IMG/VR virus record: IMGVR_UViG_3300045747_000054
Span: 114,733-178,732 of that record
DNA length: 64,000 nt
Reading direction: 5' to 3' (one strand)
Origin: a virus
The notes beneath the pieces are model-generated. The model saw only the letters and a program-made list of their open reading frames with translations. It was not told where the DNA came from and made no database searches. Positions 40,215 to 50,923 of this stretch are shown in pieces (the first letter of the stretch is position 1; each line of letters opens with the position of its first letter). Both the position numbers and the translations under genes were made by a program.

Positions 40215-42908
40215 CTATCCCGCTGGAAGAGCAGTGGCTCTCATATTCTGAATGATTGGTGGAACACTAGGGTCAGCCGCAGTCATAACCAACTTGATTG
40301 CGAAATACTTGAAGTTTCCACCTAGAGGATATGTCACTCCATTTTCAATATAGAACAATTTAGTGCTTGTCTCATCTGGTCTAAAAATCAATTCTACTGG
40401 TGTCAACGTATCAGGAGAAATATTATTACTCTGTAGATACATCCTCTTCCACTTCTTATTATCAAAACTATCTGGATCAGATCCAGAAAGAACTTTATAG
40501 TAGGCTACTACATTAGTGCCTTGTGGTCTGATTGCATCGACATATACTCTCAAATCTCCTGCATCGAATCCATCCGCTAGAACAATTTTCTTAGTTAGAT
40601 ATCTAGCCAATGCATTTCCGCCAGAAGTACCATCTTCCGAAATAATAACTGCTGTGGCATTAGAAGTTCCAGCACCACTGATAGTGATGGTTGGAGATTC
40701 AACATATCCACTACCAGGATTGGTTACAATGATTGCACTAACAACATTTGGAACGGTGTTGATAGCATATGCAGTTGCTGTTGTTCCGAGAGGCAATTGT
40801 GGAGCAGAAATTGTCACAATTACGTTGGCTACGTTACTATAGTTACCACCACTTAGTAATGTGATATTTTCATTGTAGATTCCACAATCATTGATTAGAT
40901 ATTCTTCTGTGATCAATGAGAGTCTTTCACTATTGAACATAGGGGATATGTCCGAATCATTTGTTCCGACAGTCACCTCGATGAACATAGAGTTTGCATT
41001 TCCAGCAAAAATCTCTCTCTTTCTATTTGTGGTTACAGAAGATGTCTTTAAGTCTGAACTGAAATTATAAATCTTATCTCTTTCAATTGCAGTGAATACC
41101 GAATCCATAACCTGTGTTCTTGCCAATGTAGATCTGAAGGCATATTGCAATGTTGTATTTGGGAACGTGATGTCACTGCTGTGAAGCATCATGTTGTGAA
41201 TACCGACATTAGATATTGGAGGAACAACGTTGAATAACAATGAAGATTGAGATCCACTGCTGAATACTGCCTTATTGATTACGAACATCATGTCTTCGTT
41301 TTGGAACGGAGTCCAAGTAGAAGCATTCTGGCTTCTAAAGAAACTTCCAATATATGGTTGTTCACTGACTCTTCTCTTGTTCGGATCTCCAATGACAGTC
41401 TGACCCAATTCCGCGACCCACACTTCATATGAAGGAGAATCAGAGTACACCACTATAGCATATTCTTGATTTGGTGACAAGTAAACTGGATTTGAGAATG
41501 AGAACTTAGTTAGTGTTGTCGCATTAGAAGAACTTGGAAACGTAGTAATGCCATCTGTGATATTTACGTTTTCACATGGAATTGTAATAGCTGCCAGTAC
41601 ACTTTCTGTTGGATATCCATTAGAAGTTGTGACAATTTTGACTGTTACTGGAAGTTGTATGTCATTGGTTACTCTATTTGGCTTATTCTTAAAGAATAGG
41701 TCTATAGATGAAACGAAAATACCATAATCAGTCTTGTTGGTATTCGGTTGCGGAGTAAAGAATGTTTGTGCCACAGGATCTCTGAGTCTTCCTTTGCCAC
41801 TATTTGGAATATTAGCAATAGGAGATGGAGTCGATGGAGTCGTAAAACGATTCTGTGGTGGAGATACTGGTGCTGGTGGAACAACCGGAGTCATCTTATC
41901 AAATGATTCTAGTATTCCAGATGCAACAAACTTACTCGTCGCCAACATCTGATTATCTGGATCATTCTTGTTGAGAGTGTCTGTGATTGTGAAAACTCTT
42001 TCACCAGTTCTAAACTTGTAGGTATTTGTTTCTGGAAGTTGATATATTCCAGCAATTGTTCCCTGTTCATCCACATATGAAACACCCAACGAATATGTGG
42101 TATTTCCAGTGATTCCAGTAATTGCAGTATCTAATACAAGGTTAGATCCATTGATCGTGTTGACTCTTGCGCTTTGACCTAATCCACTGCCGGATGTTAC
42201 ATATACAGTATTTCCTAGAGCAGTAGATGGTGGTGGTGATGCCAAACATAGAACTGTGGAAGTGGCATTTGTTCTTGGTACTACACCATGATTGTGTTCA
42301 TATGATGCAACAGTAAAGAAGCTACCAGTCTTGGTAGAAACTACCATATTGCCACTATTGAACTTGGTGTTGAACACTAAGCTAGTGATATTCGCAGACT
42401 TTCCATTTCCTAAGTTATAGAGGAAGCGCGCAGTGCCTACGTTACTTGCGGTACCATTGATAGGCTTGACTACAAGTATTCCATCACTAAACTTGAAGAA
42501 TTCAACTCTTGCCGAGAATGTGTTGGACGAAATTGCACCATTTGGAGACGAATAGATTATATCCCCATAATTGAAGTCTGTCGAACTAAATGTATTAGCA
42601 CCAATGGCTGCTACATTCAGAGATGTATAATTATCATTTACGTAAATTGTATTACGTCCATAAATTGGAGACGTAGCAATTACTGTAGCATATCCTCTCG
42701 TTGTGCTACAGTACAATCCTTCTGATTGTGTATATGCGCTTGCCAAATAACCAGCAGTAAGAACGATCTTCGAAGATTTCTGAACGAAATTATCTACATT
42801 AGTGTCATCAAAAAAGAAGTGCGCTGCCTTATCTGGCTTTAGATTATTCGCAACAAACAGAACCTCTTTGGATCTGATATATGGAATTACAGTAGTAGTG
42901 TTTGCCAT
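40215..42908 (-). CDS. Baseplate-associated structural protein, second half of a DUF4815-type system
   Basis: This 897-residue beta-rich protein has segments near residue 375 onward (LRDPVAQTFFTPQPNTN, IDLFFKNKP, PVYLSPNQEYAIVVYSDSPS, SQNASTWTPFQNEDMMFVI). From memory these belong to the C-terminal half of long DUF4815 virion proteins in cyanophage-like T4 relatives. Here they are a separate gene directly after the DUF4815 gene. A GGNYSN...NPGSGYVESPTI module lies near residue 700. Together with its partner it probably replaces the T4 gp9-gp11 peripheral baseplate and anchors fibres. Confidence 0.8.
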   Translation of the reverse strand: MANTTTVIPYIRSKEVLFVANNLKPDKAAHFFFDDTNVDNFVQKSSKIVLTAGYLASAYTQSEGLYCSTTRGYATVIATSPIYGRNTIYVNDNYTSLNVAAIGANTFSSTDFNYGDIIYSSPNGAISSNTFSARVEFFKFSDGILVVKPINGTASNVGTARFLYNLGNGKSANITSLVFNTKFNSGNMVVSTKTGSFFTVASYEHNHGVVPRTNATSTVLCLASPPPSTALGNTVYVTSGSGLGQSARVNTINGSNLVLDTAITGITGNTTYSLGVSYVDEQGTIAGIYQLPETNTYKFRTGERVFTITDTLNKNDPDNQMLATSKFVASGILESFDKMTPVVPPAPVSPPQNRFTTPSTPSPIANIPNSGKGRLRDPVAQTFFTPQPNTNKTDYGIFVSSIDLFFKNKPNRVTNDIQLPVTVKIVTTSNGYPTESVLAAITIPCENVNITDGITTFPSSSNATTLTKFSFSNPVYLSPNQEYAIVVYSDSPSYEVWVAELGQTVIGDPNKRRVSEQPYIGSFFRSQNASTWTPFQNEDMMFVINKAVFSSGSQSSLLFNVVPPISNVGIHNMMLHSSDITFPNTTLQYAFRSTLARTQVMDSVFTAIERDKIYNFSSDLKTSSVTTNRKREIFAGNANSMFIEVTVGTNDSDISPMFNSERLSLITEEYLINDCGIYNENITLLSGGNYSNVANVIVTISAPQLPLGTTATAYAINTVPNVVSAIIVTNPGSGYVESPTITISGAGTSNATAVIISEDGTSGGNALARYLTKKIVLADGFDAGDLRVYVDAIRPQGTNVVAYYKVLSGSDPDSFDNKKWKRMYLQSNNISPDTLTPVELIFRPDETSTKLFYIENGVTYPLGGNFKYFAIKLVMTAADPSVPPIIQNMRATALPAG

Positions 42909-42921
42909 TTATTTACCTTAA

Positions 42922-45900
42922 TTATAGCAGCTTGACCGAGCCACCAGATGCTCTAGCGCCGCCGCCAGCAGCCAGAGTCAAACTATTCGAAATTGCCGGT
43001 GCAGTGATAGTCTTCTGGACGACAGCAGATGGAACAGAAGTCTGAATCAACGATGCCGTAGTATTCGTAGTACTCCAGTATTTATTCCAGTTTATAAACC
43101 CATATCCAAGATAATTCAATCCAGAACCGATACCAATTCCACCGACAACATACGATGCACCATGTCCAATACTGAAAATTGGATTGTTTGTTGATAGAGT
43201 CGAAGTGATTCCACCAGTTGTTGGTAGTGCTGTGGTTCCAGCCAATGGTGGTGTCGATACAGACACAACATCTGTTGGTGGAGATACAACAACTGGAACC
43301 AATGTAGTACTCATCCAATAGTCACTATCTGGAGTTAGTCGAACGCTGCCGTCAAATTGACCAAATAGATATGGCTGAACACTTATAGACTTAGTAGCAG
43401 TATTCTGCACAATCGCAGGAGTTTCAGTGAATGATAGGCAGAATGTCTTATCATTTTCCTGATATAGAGAACCACTACTCGAAACTAGATTCAACTCAGT
43501 AGCAGTTGTTATCTTGTATGGCTTGAGTTCATTAAAAGATAACTGGCAGATCAAATCTGGATTCTTGTTATCTGCGATATTGAATCCATCGAATTGATCA
43601 ACTAGAATACCATACTTTTCTTTCTGTAGAGCAGAATCTTGATACAATACTGATTGATTTCTAGCACTTTCTTCAAGCAAGCTCAAAGATGTGTAGTATT
43701 CGATATGTTCAATTCTCTTTTCCAAGCTACCAATATCACGCATTGTGTAACGACGATTTTCAAAATATGACAACTTAATATCGCGAATATCAGCAGTATA
43801 TGGTGGAATATAGATTGTATAGAGTGTCATTCCGTTATCAGAGTCACTTGGAGTGTGAGGTACGATAGCTGGAGTGCCAGTTAGAAGCTTGAATTCTTTG
43901 TCCTGAGTCGCAATCAACTTATCTATTCTTGGTAGATAGAATGCATAACTCAAATTCATAGGATCATCTTGATCTGGAATATACAGACCATTAATATTGA
44001 AACTTGATACGTTTGCATCGGTTCCGATTGTTCTAGTTGGTCTAAAGTCAATAGCATCTCTTAGAGAGAACGATCCAATTGTCTTTGAACTGTATAGTGG
44101 AATCTGATTATTACTATACGCGGACAGTGAATATGAATCAGCACTAAAATAACCCTGCTTATCATCATGATCAAAATATTGTGCCATCACAACAATTTGA
44201 CCTGCTGGTGGTTGTGCGGTATCTCTTAAAGTAATAAATGCATGATCATAGTAATTATCATTTTGACCACTATCAAACATATAATTTGAAGTGATATCGA
44301 TGGCATTTGTAGTATTTGGAGGATATAGAATATTTCCAGAATCATAGATTGCAATGATGTTTATTACATCTGGAACATAGAGAGATTGTGGAACACCAGG
44401 AACTCTTTGAATTGTTGTGTTACTTGTAAACCAGACATATCCATTTGCTTTATCGATATATGTATTGGCATCACCGTTTACTGGCGCACCATTGGTGTAC
44501 AAATCAGTAGTAGCCAAAGTGGTATTTGCAGTATTGCCGTAAAGTGTCTTAGACCTTCTGTTACCAGAAATTTCCGAATTCTTTACTCTGACATTAACCA
44601 ATACATCAGCAGCAAAGTCTCCAGAATAACCACTGAATAATTTCATTTCAGTTTCTGATATTCTATATATGCTTGCCTGTGCTGGTCCACCAACACTAGG
44701 TCCATTTACAAAATCAATTGGTGTTCCGTTGATTGCAACGTTAGAGTTTGCACTATTAGTTACAAATACTGAAAAATTCAGATTACTAGTGACTGGAGAA
44801 AGATTCTGTCCATCAGAACCATAATAGAAAGATTCGTATGGACCTAATTCCGAGCTAATTGTTGCGTTTGCACCTATGAATGTGACATTCTTAATTAGCT
44901 TCTTGTGCATGAATTCAGCACTTGTTATGCTGCCTTGGGCAATATATGACTCTGGAAATCTGAATAGAAGTTTGTTTAGATTTGTAGCCTGAACAAATGT
45001 ATTTCCACCCACACTCTTACCAGAAACATCAATATCCATACACGCTTTACCATCAAGAGTGTCTGGTCGTCCTGCTGATGATTGTGTACTATATATACGT
45101 TTCGCTACATCATATACTATTGGTGTTTGTACGACAGAATCAATATCTTTTACAGAGAAATTGAGTGATACTATCGTACTTGAATCTGGAACCACAGAGA
45201 AATTTCTATCTACTGTGGCGATTTGTGTGGTACCATCATATGATATAATCTTTCTGATATCACCAATAGCAGTTCCGTCAATAACGCTGATATCAATATT
45301 ATCATATGCTCCACTCTGACTTGCGGCATTGGAATACGCATTGTTGCCAAACTGAATTGTGTTCAGTGTAGGTGTACCTGTAACTCCAAGTATCAATGGA
45401 GAAGTGTTTAGGTCTAGAAGATATGCATAATATGTAATATCTCCAGCTTTCACAATGTTTCTTATCTTTGTTGTACCAATCTTAGTCGAACGATAATCTT
45501 GTAGAGTATCTGTGTTTATGATACCAGATTGTACTGTATGTAAATCTACTGTTTCAAATGCCGCAATGTCGAAAGAAGTTAAAAATCCAGCATATACGTT
45601 AGATACTGTAACGTAATTTCCATATTCCAAGGATAAATCATAATCCGAACTTGTACTTGTTGTTCTCGCCTTATCTACTGGAATCTTGGTTGTTGCGATA
45701 GTTTCGAATTCAAATCCTTTGACATATCCTTTACCAGCATCGATTGCAAGATCGAATACGGCAGTATTTGCAGTATTTGCTTCTGGTGAAGCTTGCCATG
45801 CAACTACAGTGTAGTCACCAGATTGGTCATAGGTTCTTCTGGCAAGAGTCTTTTCTATATCAGAGTATAATGGGTAATCAACTTGCTTTGTGATAGTCCC

Positions 45901-46680
45901 ATTTTCAACACGAAGAAGCTCGAAGAACTGGCTATCATCAACAGAATCCAGAGTTCTCTTAGAGAGAACTAGATTGAACTGGAATCGATCAGCACCCGGT
46001 GCCTGATAGTTGAAGGAACCCTGTGCAGGATCTAATAGTGATGAATCTTGTGAAACATCAATAATTGTCTCGTCAATCTGTAGTCCGACTCTGTATGTTG
46101 GGGTGGATCCATATGGGTCTAGCACGATTGTCTGTGGAGACACGTAGACAAAGTAGCCACCGACGTAGAAAATACCTTCGTTAATAGAAACAACAGAACC
46201 TGTAGTATTCGCATTAGAAGAAATTAGTGTTGCTTTGATCGTTGTATCGACTGGAACTTGAATTGATTCACCATCACCAAGTTCAGTTCCTCTCAAATAA
46301 CGAATCATTAGAGTTGGGTATTGCTGTGTTTCATCCACAGCCAAGACATAAGCTGCCTTGTTATTTACAATTCCATCATTCGTAATAACCTGATTGTTAA
46401 AGCTGGATGGAATGATATCACTTAGGTTATATTGCTGTTCTACTTTTATGGACTTAACTTTGGTGTCTATCGATAGATGACCACCATGAACTGGCGAACC
46501 ATCTTGGAAAACGTGATCACCGAATGACTTGATCTGATTCTGTAAGATAGATTGGATTTGGGTCAATTCTCTGGCTTGGACTGCTTGCCCAGGCTTGAAG
46601 AGAATTCGCATGTAATTACTATCCTTCGGACCACCAGTGGCTTCAAAGTCATCGTAATATGGGTTATTGTTAAAATCCAT
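42922..46680 (-). CDS. DUF4815-type baseplate / fibre-anchoring structural protein
   Basis: This 1252-residue protein has an N-terminus (MDFNNNPYYDDFE, then MRILFKPGQAVQARELTQIQ, SILQNQIKSFGDHVFQDGS) that is the conserved start of DUF4815 virion proteins. It continues with repeated beta domains. Near residue 1010 it has DIRDIKLSYFENRRYTMRDI and a helix (SLEKRIEHIEYYTSLSLLEE), the usual end of the DUF4815 core. The C-terminus is Gly/Ala/Ser-rich. In T4-like aquatic phages such proteins occupy the gene 10 region. Known homologues are often fused to the next gene's product; here they are 13 bp apart. Confidence 0.85.
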   Translation of the reverse strand: MDFNNNPYYDDFEATGGPKDSNYMRILFKPGQAVQARELTQIQSILQNQIKSFGDHVFQDGSPVHGGHLSIDTKVKSIKVEQQYNLSDIIPSSFNNQVITNDGIVNNKAAYVLAVDETQQYPTLMIRYLRGTELGDGESIQVPVDTTIKATLISSNANTTGSVVSINEGIFYVGGYFVYVSPQTIVLDPYGSTPTYRVGLQIDETIIDVSQDSSLLDPAQGSFNYQAPGADRFQFNLVLSKRTLDSVDDSQFFELLRVENGTITKQVDYPLYSDIEKTLARRTYDQSGDYTVVAWQASPEANTANTAVFDLAIDAGKGYVKGFEFETIATTKIPVDKARTTSTSSDYDLSLEYGNYVTVSNVYAGFLTSFDIAAFETVDLHTVQSGIINTDTLQDYRSTKIGTTKIRNIVKAGDITYYAYLLDLNTSPLILGVTGTPTLNTIQFGNNAYSNAASQSGAYDNIDISVIDGTAIGDIRKIISYDGTTQIATVDRNFSVVPDSSTIVSLNFSVKDIDSVVQTPIVYDVAKRIYSTQSSAGRPDTLDGKACMDIDVSGKSVGGNTFVQATNLNKLLFRFPESYIAQGSITSAEFMHKKLIKNVTFIGANATISSELGPYESFYYGSDGQNLSPVTSNLNFSVFVTNSANSNVAINGTPIDFVNGPSVGGPAQASIYRISETEMKLFSGYSGDFAADVLVNVRVKNSEISGNRRSKTLYGNTANTTLATTDLYTNGAPVNGDANTYIDKANGYVWFTSNTTIQRVPGVPQSLYVPDVINIIAIYDSGNILYPPNTTNAIDITSNYMFDSGQNDNYYDHAFITLRDTAQPPAGQIVVMAQYFDHDDKQGYFSADSYSLSAYSNNQIPLYSSKTIGSFSLRDAIDFRPTRTIGTDANVSSFNINGLYIPDQDDPMNLSYAFYLPRIDKLIATQDKEFKLLTGTPAIVPHTPSDSDNGMTLYTIYIPPYTADIRDIKLSYFENRRYTMRDIGSLEKRIEHIEYYTSLSLLEESARNQSVLYQDSALQKEKYGILVDQFDGFNIADNKNPDLICQLSFNELKPYKITTATELNLVSSSGSLYQENDKTFCLSFTETPAIVQNTATKSISVQPYLFGQFDGSVRLTPDSDYWMSTTLVPVVVSPPTDVVSVSTPPLAGTTALPTTGGITSTLSTNNPIFSIGHGASYVVGGIGIGSGLNYLGYGFINWNKYWSTTNTTASLIQTSVPSAVVQKTITAPAISNSLTLAAGGGARASGGSVKLL

Positions 46681-46690
46681 TATTTGTTAC

Positions 46691-48283
46691 CTAAAAAGAG
46701 AGAACCAGTTTGATCTGTTCTGTTTGATATGGACTACGCACAATTGGAAGCCTGTTTTCTATATATAGGGTTTCACCCGAATATAGTCTATATGCCGGTG
46801 GTGAGAGAGTGAATGCCGTTACTGCATTTAGCTGTACAGTTCCCTTTATAGGGGTAGAATTGGCGAAGGTTCCCTGAACATTAGTTAGCCACAATTCGTT
46901 ATCTGTCGTTCTCCAGTTTACAACGATTCCAGAGAATGTCGCAGTAGCCAAAGAACTTCCTTGGTACACGGTTTCATCCAATCTGAAATTTGAGTTGGCT
47001 GGTGGAGAAGCAATTCTTGCGATATATGTGGTTGTGTAATTAATGTTGTTCAAGTAACTTCCGTCTACTGAACTCTTTGGGTTTCGCATTATCATTACCT
47101 GACGATAATCGAAAGCATCCAGATTTGTTGTTGTTGGAATGGTTCCATTCTCATCGGCATCCAAATTCACACTAATCATCAAATTTGTTGCACCCAATTC
47201 ATATGCCGAGTTCGAACCATGTCCATTTTGTGGTCCAATAACGGCAACGATATTTGCATTGCTGGTTCCAGTATCTGTTATAGTAATGATTGCGTTGGTA
47301 TATCCAGAACCACCATTCAAAACATGAATCTTGTCAATGACACCATTCACAACATTAGCGGTTAGGTTTGCAGAAACTCCATCACCAACTACGGTTATGA
47401 TATTGGCAGAAGTGCAACTTCCGTTTGCCTGATATCCCGCACCACCATTGATAATCTTGATAATATCAAGTCTTCCGTCTACAGCATTGGTTACTACGGC
47501 AGTCTCGGACAGTACTGGCATCCAATCTTTGGTGAAGAACTTTTCCTTCACTCCAGATGGAATGGTATACATGTATTTCCACTTATATCCATCTCCAGTT
47601 TCGATATATGGATTTTCTGGAAGCTGTCCATCGATGGTAATCTCTGGCATACTGGTTGAATACGCTGAAAACTTATTATAGAGGCACTTGAATACCTGAT
47701 CTCTGGTGTTTCTTACATAGAAGCTATTCGCAAATTTTGGATAGCTTCCTTGATTTTTGTATATTGAATTGGAGGAATAGTTGGCACTGAATACACTGTT
47801 CACAACAAGCTGAACGTTACTAGTTATCGATACTACTTCCTTAGTTACTAATGGAGAAGTGTTAGAATCTCCATACATGGTAACAAAATCACCTACAGAT
47901 AGGTTAGATGTGAAGTTGGTTCCGGTTCCTATGATCAAATTGGAACTTACGTTCGCATTGGCTGTTCCAGTCAATGGAGAGTAGCTATTGTAAGCATAAA
48001 GATCTAGTGTTTCTGTATATTCAGAATAAATTGTATTGGATTTCCAATCTACTCTTGGAATTACAAGAGACATATCAGATGCGGTTGTTCTCTTTAAAGC
48101 AATCATGTCTAACATAGCAGAATTGAGATCAGATGTAGTCTCTGTTGGCTGTGGCGCAACATTAAGATCCCAAGTCAATGGTCTAGAAATGCCAATATAG
48201 GCATTAGATGTACTTCCAGTCAGCATCTCTTTGTATGCTGTGGCTGACAGAACTCTATTTTTGATTGTGTTTAAGTTTTTCAT
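46691..48283 (-). CDS. 8: Baseplate wedge protein gp8
   Basis: This 530-residue homologue of T4 gp8 (334), a wedge component, has insertions. The N-terminus (YIGISRPLTWDLNVAPQPTE then MSLVIPRVDWKSN) parallels T4 'FGRSEPW...VIPRRDW'. ETGDGYKWKYMYTIP parallels EPGDGYVWEYLFEIP, and the C-terminus GETLYIENRLPI...QTEQIKLVLSF matches GEMIYMENRPPI...TEEINILFTF almost residue for residue. Two modules absent from T4 are inserted: a double GG-GY repeat (about 275-330) and a RLDETVYQGSSLATAT module (about 430-470). Confidence 0.92.
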   Translation of the reverse strand: MKNLNTIKNRVLSATAYKEMLTGSTSNAYIGISRPLTWDLNVAPQPTETTSDLNSAMLDMIALKRTTASDMSLVIPRVDWKSNTIYSEYTETLDLYAYNSYSPLTGTANANVSSNLIIGTGTNFTSNLSVGDFVTMYGDSNTSPLVTKEVVSITSNVQLVVNSVFSANYSSNSIYKNQGSYPKFANSFYVRNTRDQVFKCLYNKFSAYSTSMPEITIDGQLPENPYIETGDGYKWKYMYTIPSGVKEKFFTKDWMPVLSETAVVTNAVDGRLDIIKIINGGAGYQANGSCTSANIITVVGDGVSANLTANVVNGVIDKIHVLNGGSGYTNAIITITDTGTSNANIVAVIGPQNGHGSNSAYELGATNLMISVNLDADENGTIPTTTNLDAFDYRQVMIMRNPKSSVDGSYLNNINYTTTYIARIASPPANSNFRLDETVYQGSSLATATFSGIVVNWRTTDNELWLTNVQGTFANSTPIKGTVQLNAVTAFTLSPPAYRLYSGETLYIENRLPIVRSPYQTEQIKLVLSF

Positions 48284-48295
48284 GTTTCTATTTAT

Positions 48296-50920
48296 TTACC
48301 CACCAGTTGAGACTATTTGGTAAGATACGTTGTTGAAGGTTGGATAGATGAACCAAGGATATACATTATTCAATGTTACTGTCGTTGGTGTGTCACCATC
48401 TAGCGTTAATATATTCCCAGTTACACCTATAATACTATTAAAATATATTGTTCCGCCGACGTTGTATGAGATAATATCGGTTGCGCTAACAACAGTTTGT
48501 CCTACGCTATCTACAACCACTATTGTTGTATCTCCATTCGAAGCAATTAAACTACCACTACCAACAATCCTAGTGTTACTTTCTAGTACTAGTTGATTAG
48601 CCGAGGCTATTGAAGATATGATCTTCACCTGTACATTTGAATTATTCGAACTGATAACCAACAAGTCATTAGCTTTGGCACTGGTAAATGCAGTGCCAGA
48701 GAATCCTTGTACGATTCCAGTTGGAGAGAAAGAATCTGTTGTAATAGTACCGACATTTCCATTGGAAATGATCTTGTCTAGATCAGAAGTAACCCCATCT
48801 TCATATTCAACGATATTAAGAAGTTGGTTATAGCCGAGTAGTTTCATTCCAGATGGGTGGATAATATCCAGCAATGCCTGTCTGTATTCTTCCAATGCCT
48901 TTTCGGCAATGACGACATACGAATAGTTGTGATACTTGACAGCATCCTGTAGTCTCTTATCCGCACTCAAGAATCCGTCTGTGTTCAGATAGAATCCATC
49001 ATATCGAATCAATCCATTCAGGAACTCTGCATTTGCTTTTGCAAGACCGTTTCCATAGGAAACTGCATTGGAAATTCCAGCATTGAATGTGGCAAACTTC
49101 AAGTTAGCCGAAGTATTAATAGCACCAGAGTAATCGTATAGTCTGATTTGAGAATTACTAGTATTGTATGATTCGACCGTTGCATAGTATGTATAGGTGT
49201 TAAGGTTTGCACCTTGATATACGAAATCTCCACCTTTGATCATACCGAACTGATCACCGACATTACTCAAGATAAGATCACTAATTCTTAGAGATACTCT
49301 TGGAGTGTCTATATAACCAGATCCTCTACTTGTGAATCTGAAATCTTTGATTCTCCCAATATCGTCTACAGTTGGAGTTAGGTTTGCACCTTCACCATAA
49401 CGATATGCAACTAATATTGCACCACCTCCACCACTTATATCACTATCTATTGCAACATCAGTAGTTCTATATCCTTCTCCGCCATTAATTACACTAGCAG
49501 AAATTATAACTCCATCGACATCTGTGGTAAAATCAAATGTTGCTCCACGACCATTTCCAATACCACTAATATAAATTGTGTCTGTAGTGTTATCGTATCC
49601 ACCGCCACCATTAAGAATTTCTATATTGGCAATCGTTCCTAGATCTAGAATATATTGTCGAGTGTTAGCCCAATTGCTAAAGTTAGTTGGGCTACTTGCA
49701 ATATTTGGATAATATAGATATGACAAATCTGTATTGAACGCAGAAGTTGGAGTAATGGTTGGTACTTGTGAATATCCACCACCACCATTCTCCAAAAATA
49801 CGGATTTGATTGGTGCAATAGTCAAAACTTCAGTAGATAATGCTCTACTCAAAGCAGTATTGATGTTTGCACTGGACATATTTGGAAATAGGTATGACGC
49901 GGTATTTAAATGAACATTTGCATAGGCATATATTGAATCTGTGACTACTCGGAATGCAACAGAATTATCTGCATCGATTTCTGATATGATTGCATTCGCA
50001 CCACTTCCATTATCACCTATCTGTGATGTGATAGTGATGATGCTGTTTGTCCATTGTCTGAATCCATATCCACCGTCATTAACTACTATGGACTGAATCT
50101 GTCCTGTGGTTACATTGTTGACGTATGCGACTGCCTTTGAAGCTGTCGCAGTATTACCTAATCCATTCACGAAGACAACTGGATCTCCAGTTCTGTATCT
50201 CAATCCTCTATTTCTTGGATCTATTTTTAGATTCGAAATAGATCCGATGATCTGTTCTGAGAATATGACTACCATATTTCCGTTAATATCAGGAACACTA
50301 ATTTCGAGATTCTCACCATTATTAAATGTGCGATTTAGATTCGAAATATAGAGTTCGAAAATATCGGCATTAGTTCCAGAATCGATGGTTCTGTACGCCG
50401 ATTCTATAATACAACTTGCTCTTGATACTGAGCCAAATGCCAATCTCTTGTCTAGTGTGCTTACATCGAAAGATGAACTGGTATTTGATGTGGTAAGTCT
50501 CAATGCAAGTGGAAGTTTCCACTTACCATCCGATGCCTTTAGAATATTTTCTTTTGGATATAGAACGTCGATATCCTGCTTGTACAAGACTCTGAATAGG
50601 AACTTGAGAGATTCTTCACTACCTTTCTTCTGATAGAATTCGCGAATCTGTTTGATAAGCTTTGGCTTGTCTGCTAGAATATCTTCTGGAAAATATGGTA
50701 GAAATTCATTTCTAAAATGCTGAATAAATTCGTCCGTAGTCGCATCGATATCAGAATAGTCCAGCAGTTTTCGAGTCTGATATAAGACCTTTCCAGTGTT
50801 TACGTCATCCAACCACTGATAATATGCCTTTACGAAATTGACAAATGCAGGATGATCAGACTTGATAAAGTCTGGTATCTGATTATCAATCAGTAAAGAT
50901 ATTTTATTAGGAGTTGTCAT
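48296..50920 (-). CDS. 7: Baseplate wedge protein, gp7-like
   Basis: This 874-residue protein has an N-terminal domain (QIPDFIKSDHPAFVNFVKAY then YQWLDD, PYFPEDI, REFYQKKGSEESLKFLFRVL) that corresponds to the C-terminal domain of T4 gp7 (YIQYLSDGYGTQYNN ... STKGIEASYKFLFKVLYNEE). The C-terminal part (AEKALEEYRQALLDIIHPSG) also matches this baseplate family. The middle contains several GG-GY repeats (NDGGYGFRQW, NGGGGYSQVP, NGGGGYDNTT, NGGEGYRTT) and a GGDFVYQGAN module. It is shorter and differently ordered than T4 gp7 (1032) but in the same position, between 6 and 8. Confidence 0.82.
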   Translation of the reverse strand: MTTPNKISLLIDNQIPDFIKSDHPAFVNFVKAYYQWLDDVNTGKVLYQTRKLLDYSDIDATTDEFIQHFRNEFLPYFPEDILADKPKLIKQIREFYQKKGSEESLKFLFRVLYKQDIDVLYPKENILKASDGKWKLPLALRLTTSNTSSSFDVSTLDKRLAFGSVSRASCIIESAYRTIDSGTNADIFELYISNLNRTFNNGENLEISVPDINGNMVVIFSEQIIGSISNLKIDPRNRGLRYRTGDPVVFVNGLGNTATASKAVAYVNNVTTGQIQSIVVNDGGYGFRQWTNSIITITSQIGDNGSGANAIISEIDADNSVAFRVVTDSIYAYANVHLNTASYLFPNMSSANINTALSRALSTEVLTIAPIKSVFLENGGGGYSQVPTITPTSAFNTDLSYLYYPNIASSPTNFSNWANTRQYILDLGTIANIEILNGGGGYDNTTDTIYISGIGNGRGATFDFTTDVDGVIISASVINGGEGYRTTDVAIDSDISGGGGAILVAYRYGEGANLTPTVDDIGRIKDFRFTSRGSGYIDTPRVSLRISDLILSNVGDQFGMIKGGDFVYQGANLNTYTYYATVESYNTSNSQIRLYDYSGAINTSANLKFATFNAGISNAVSYGNGLAKANAEFLNGLIRYDGFYLNTDGFLSADKRLQDAVKYHNYSYVVIAEKALEEYRQALLDIIHPSGMKLLGYNQLLNIVEYEDGVTSDLDKIISNGNVGTITTDSFSPTGIVQGFSGTAFTSAKANDLLVISSNNSNVQVKIISSIASANQLVLESNTRIVGSGSLIASNGDTTIVVVDSVGQTVVSATDIISYNVGGTIYFNSIIGVTGNILTLDGDTPTTVTLNNVYPWFIYPTFNNVSYQIVSTGG

Positions 50921-50923
50921 TTA

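Noticed and set aside
48289-48298. TAAATAAATA in front of gene 8 as a promoter
   Set aside because: It lies only about 6 nt from the ATG, so the transcript would lack a ribosome-binding site; chance AT-rich sequence is more likely.
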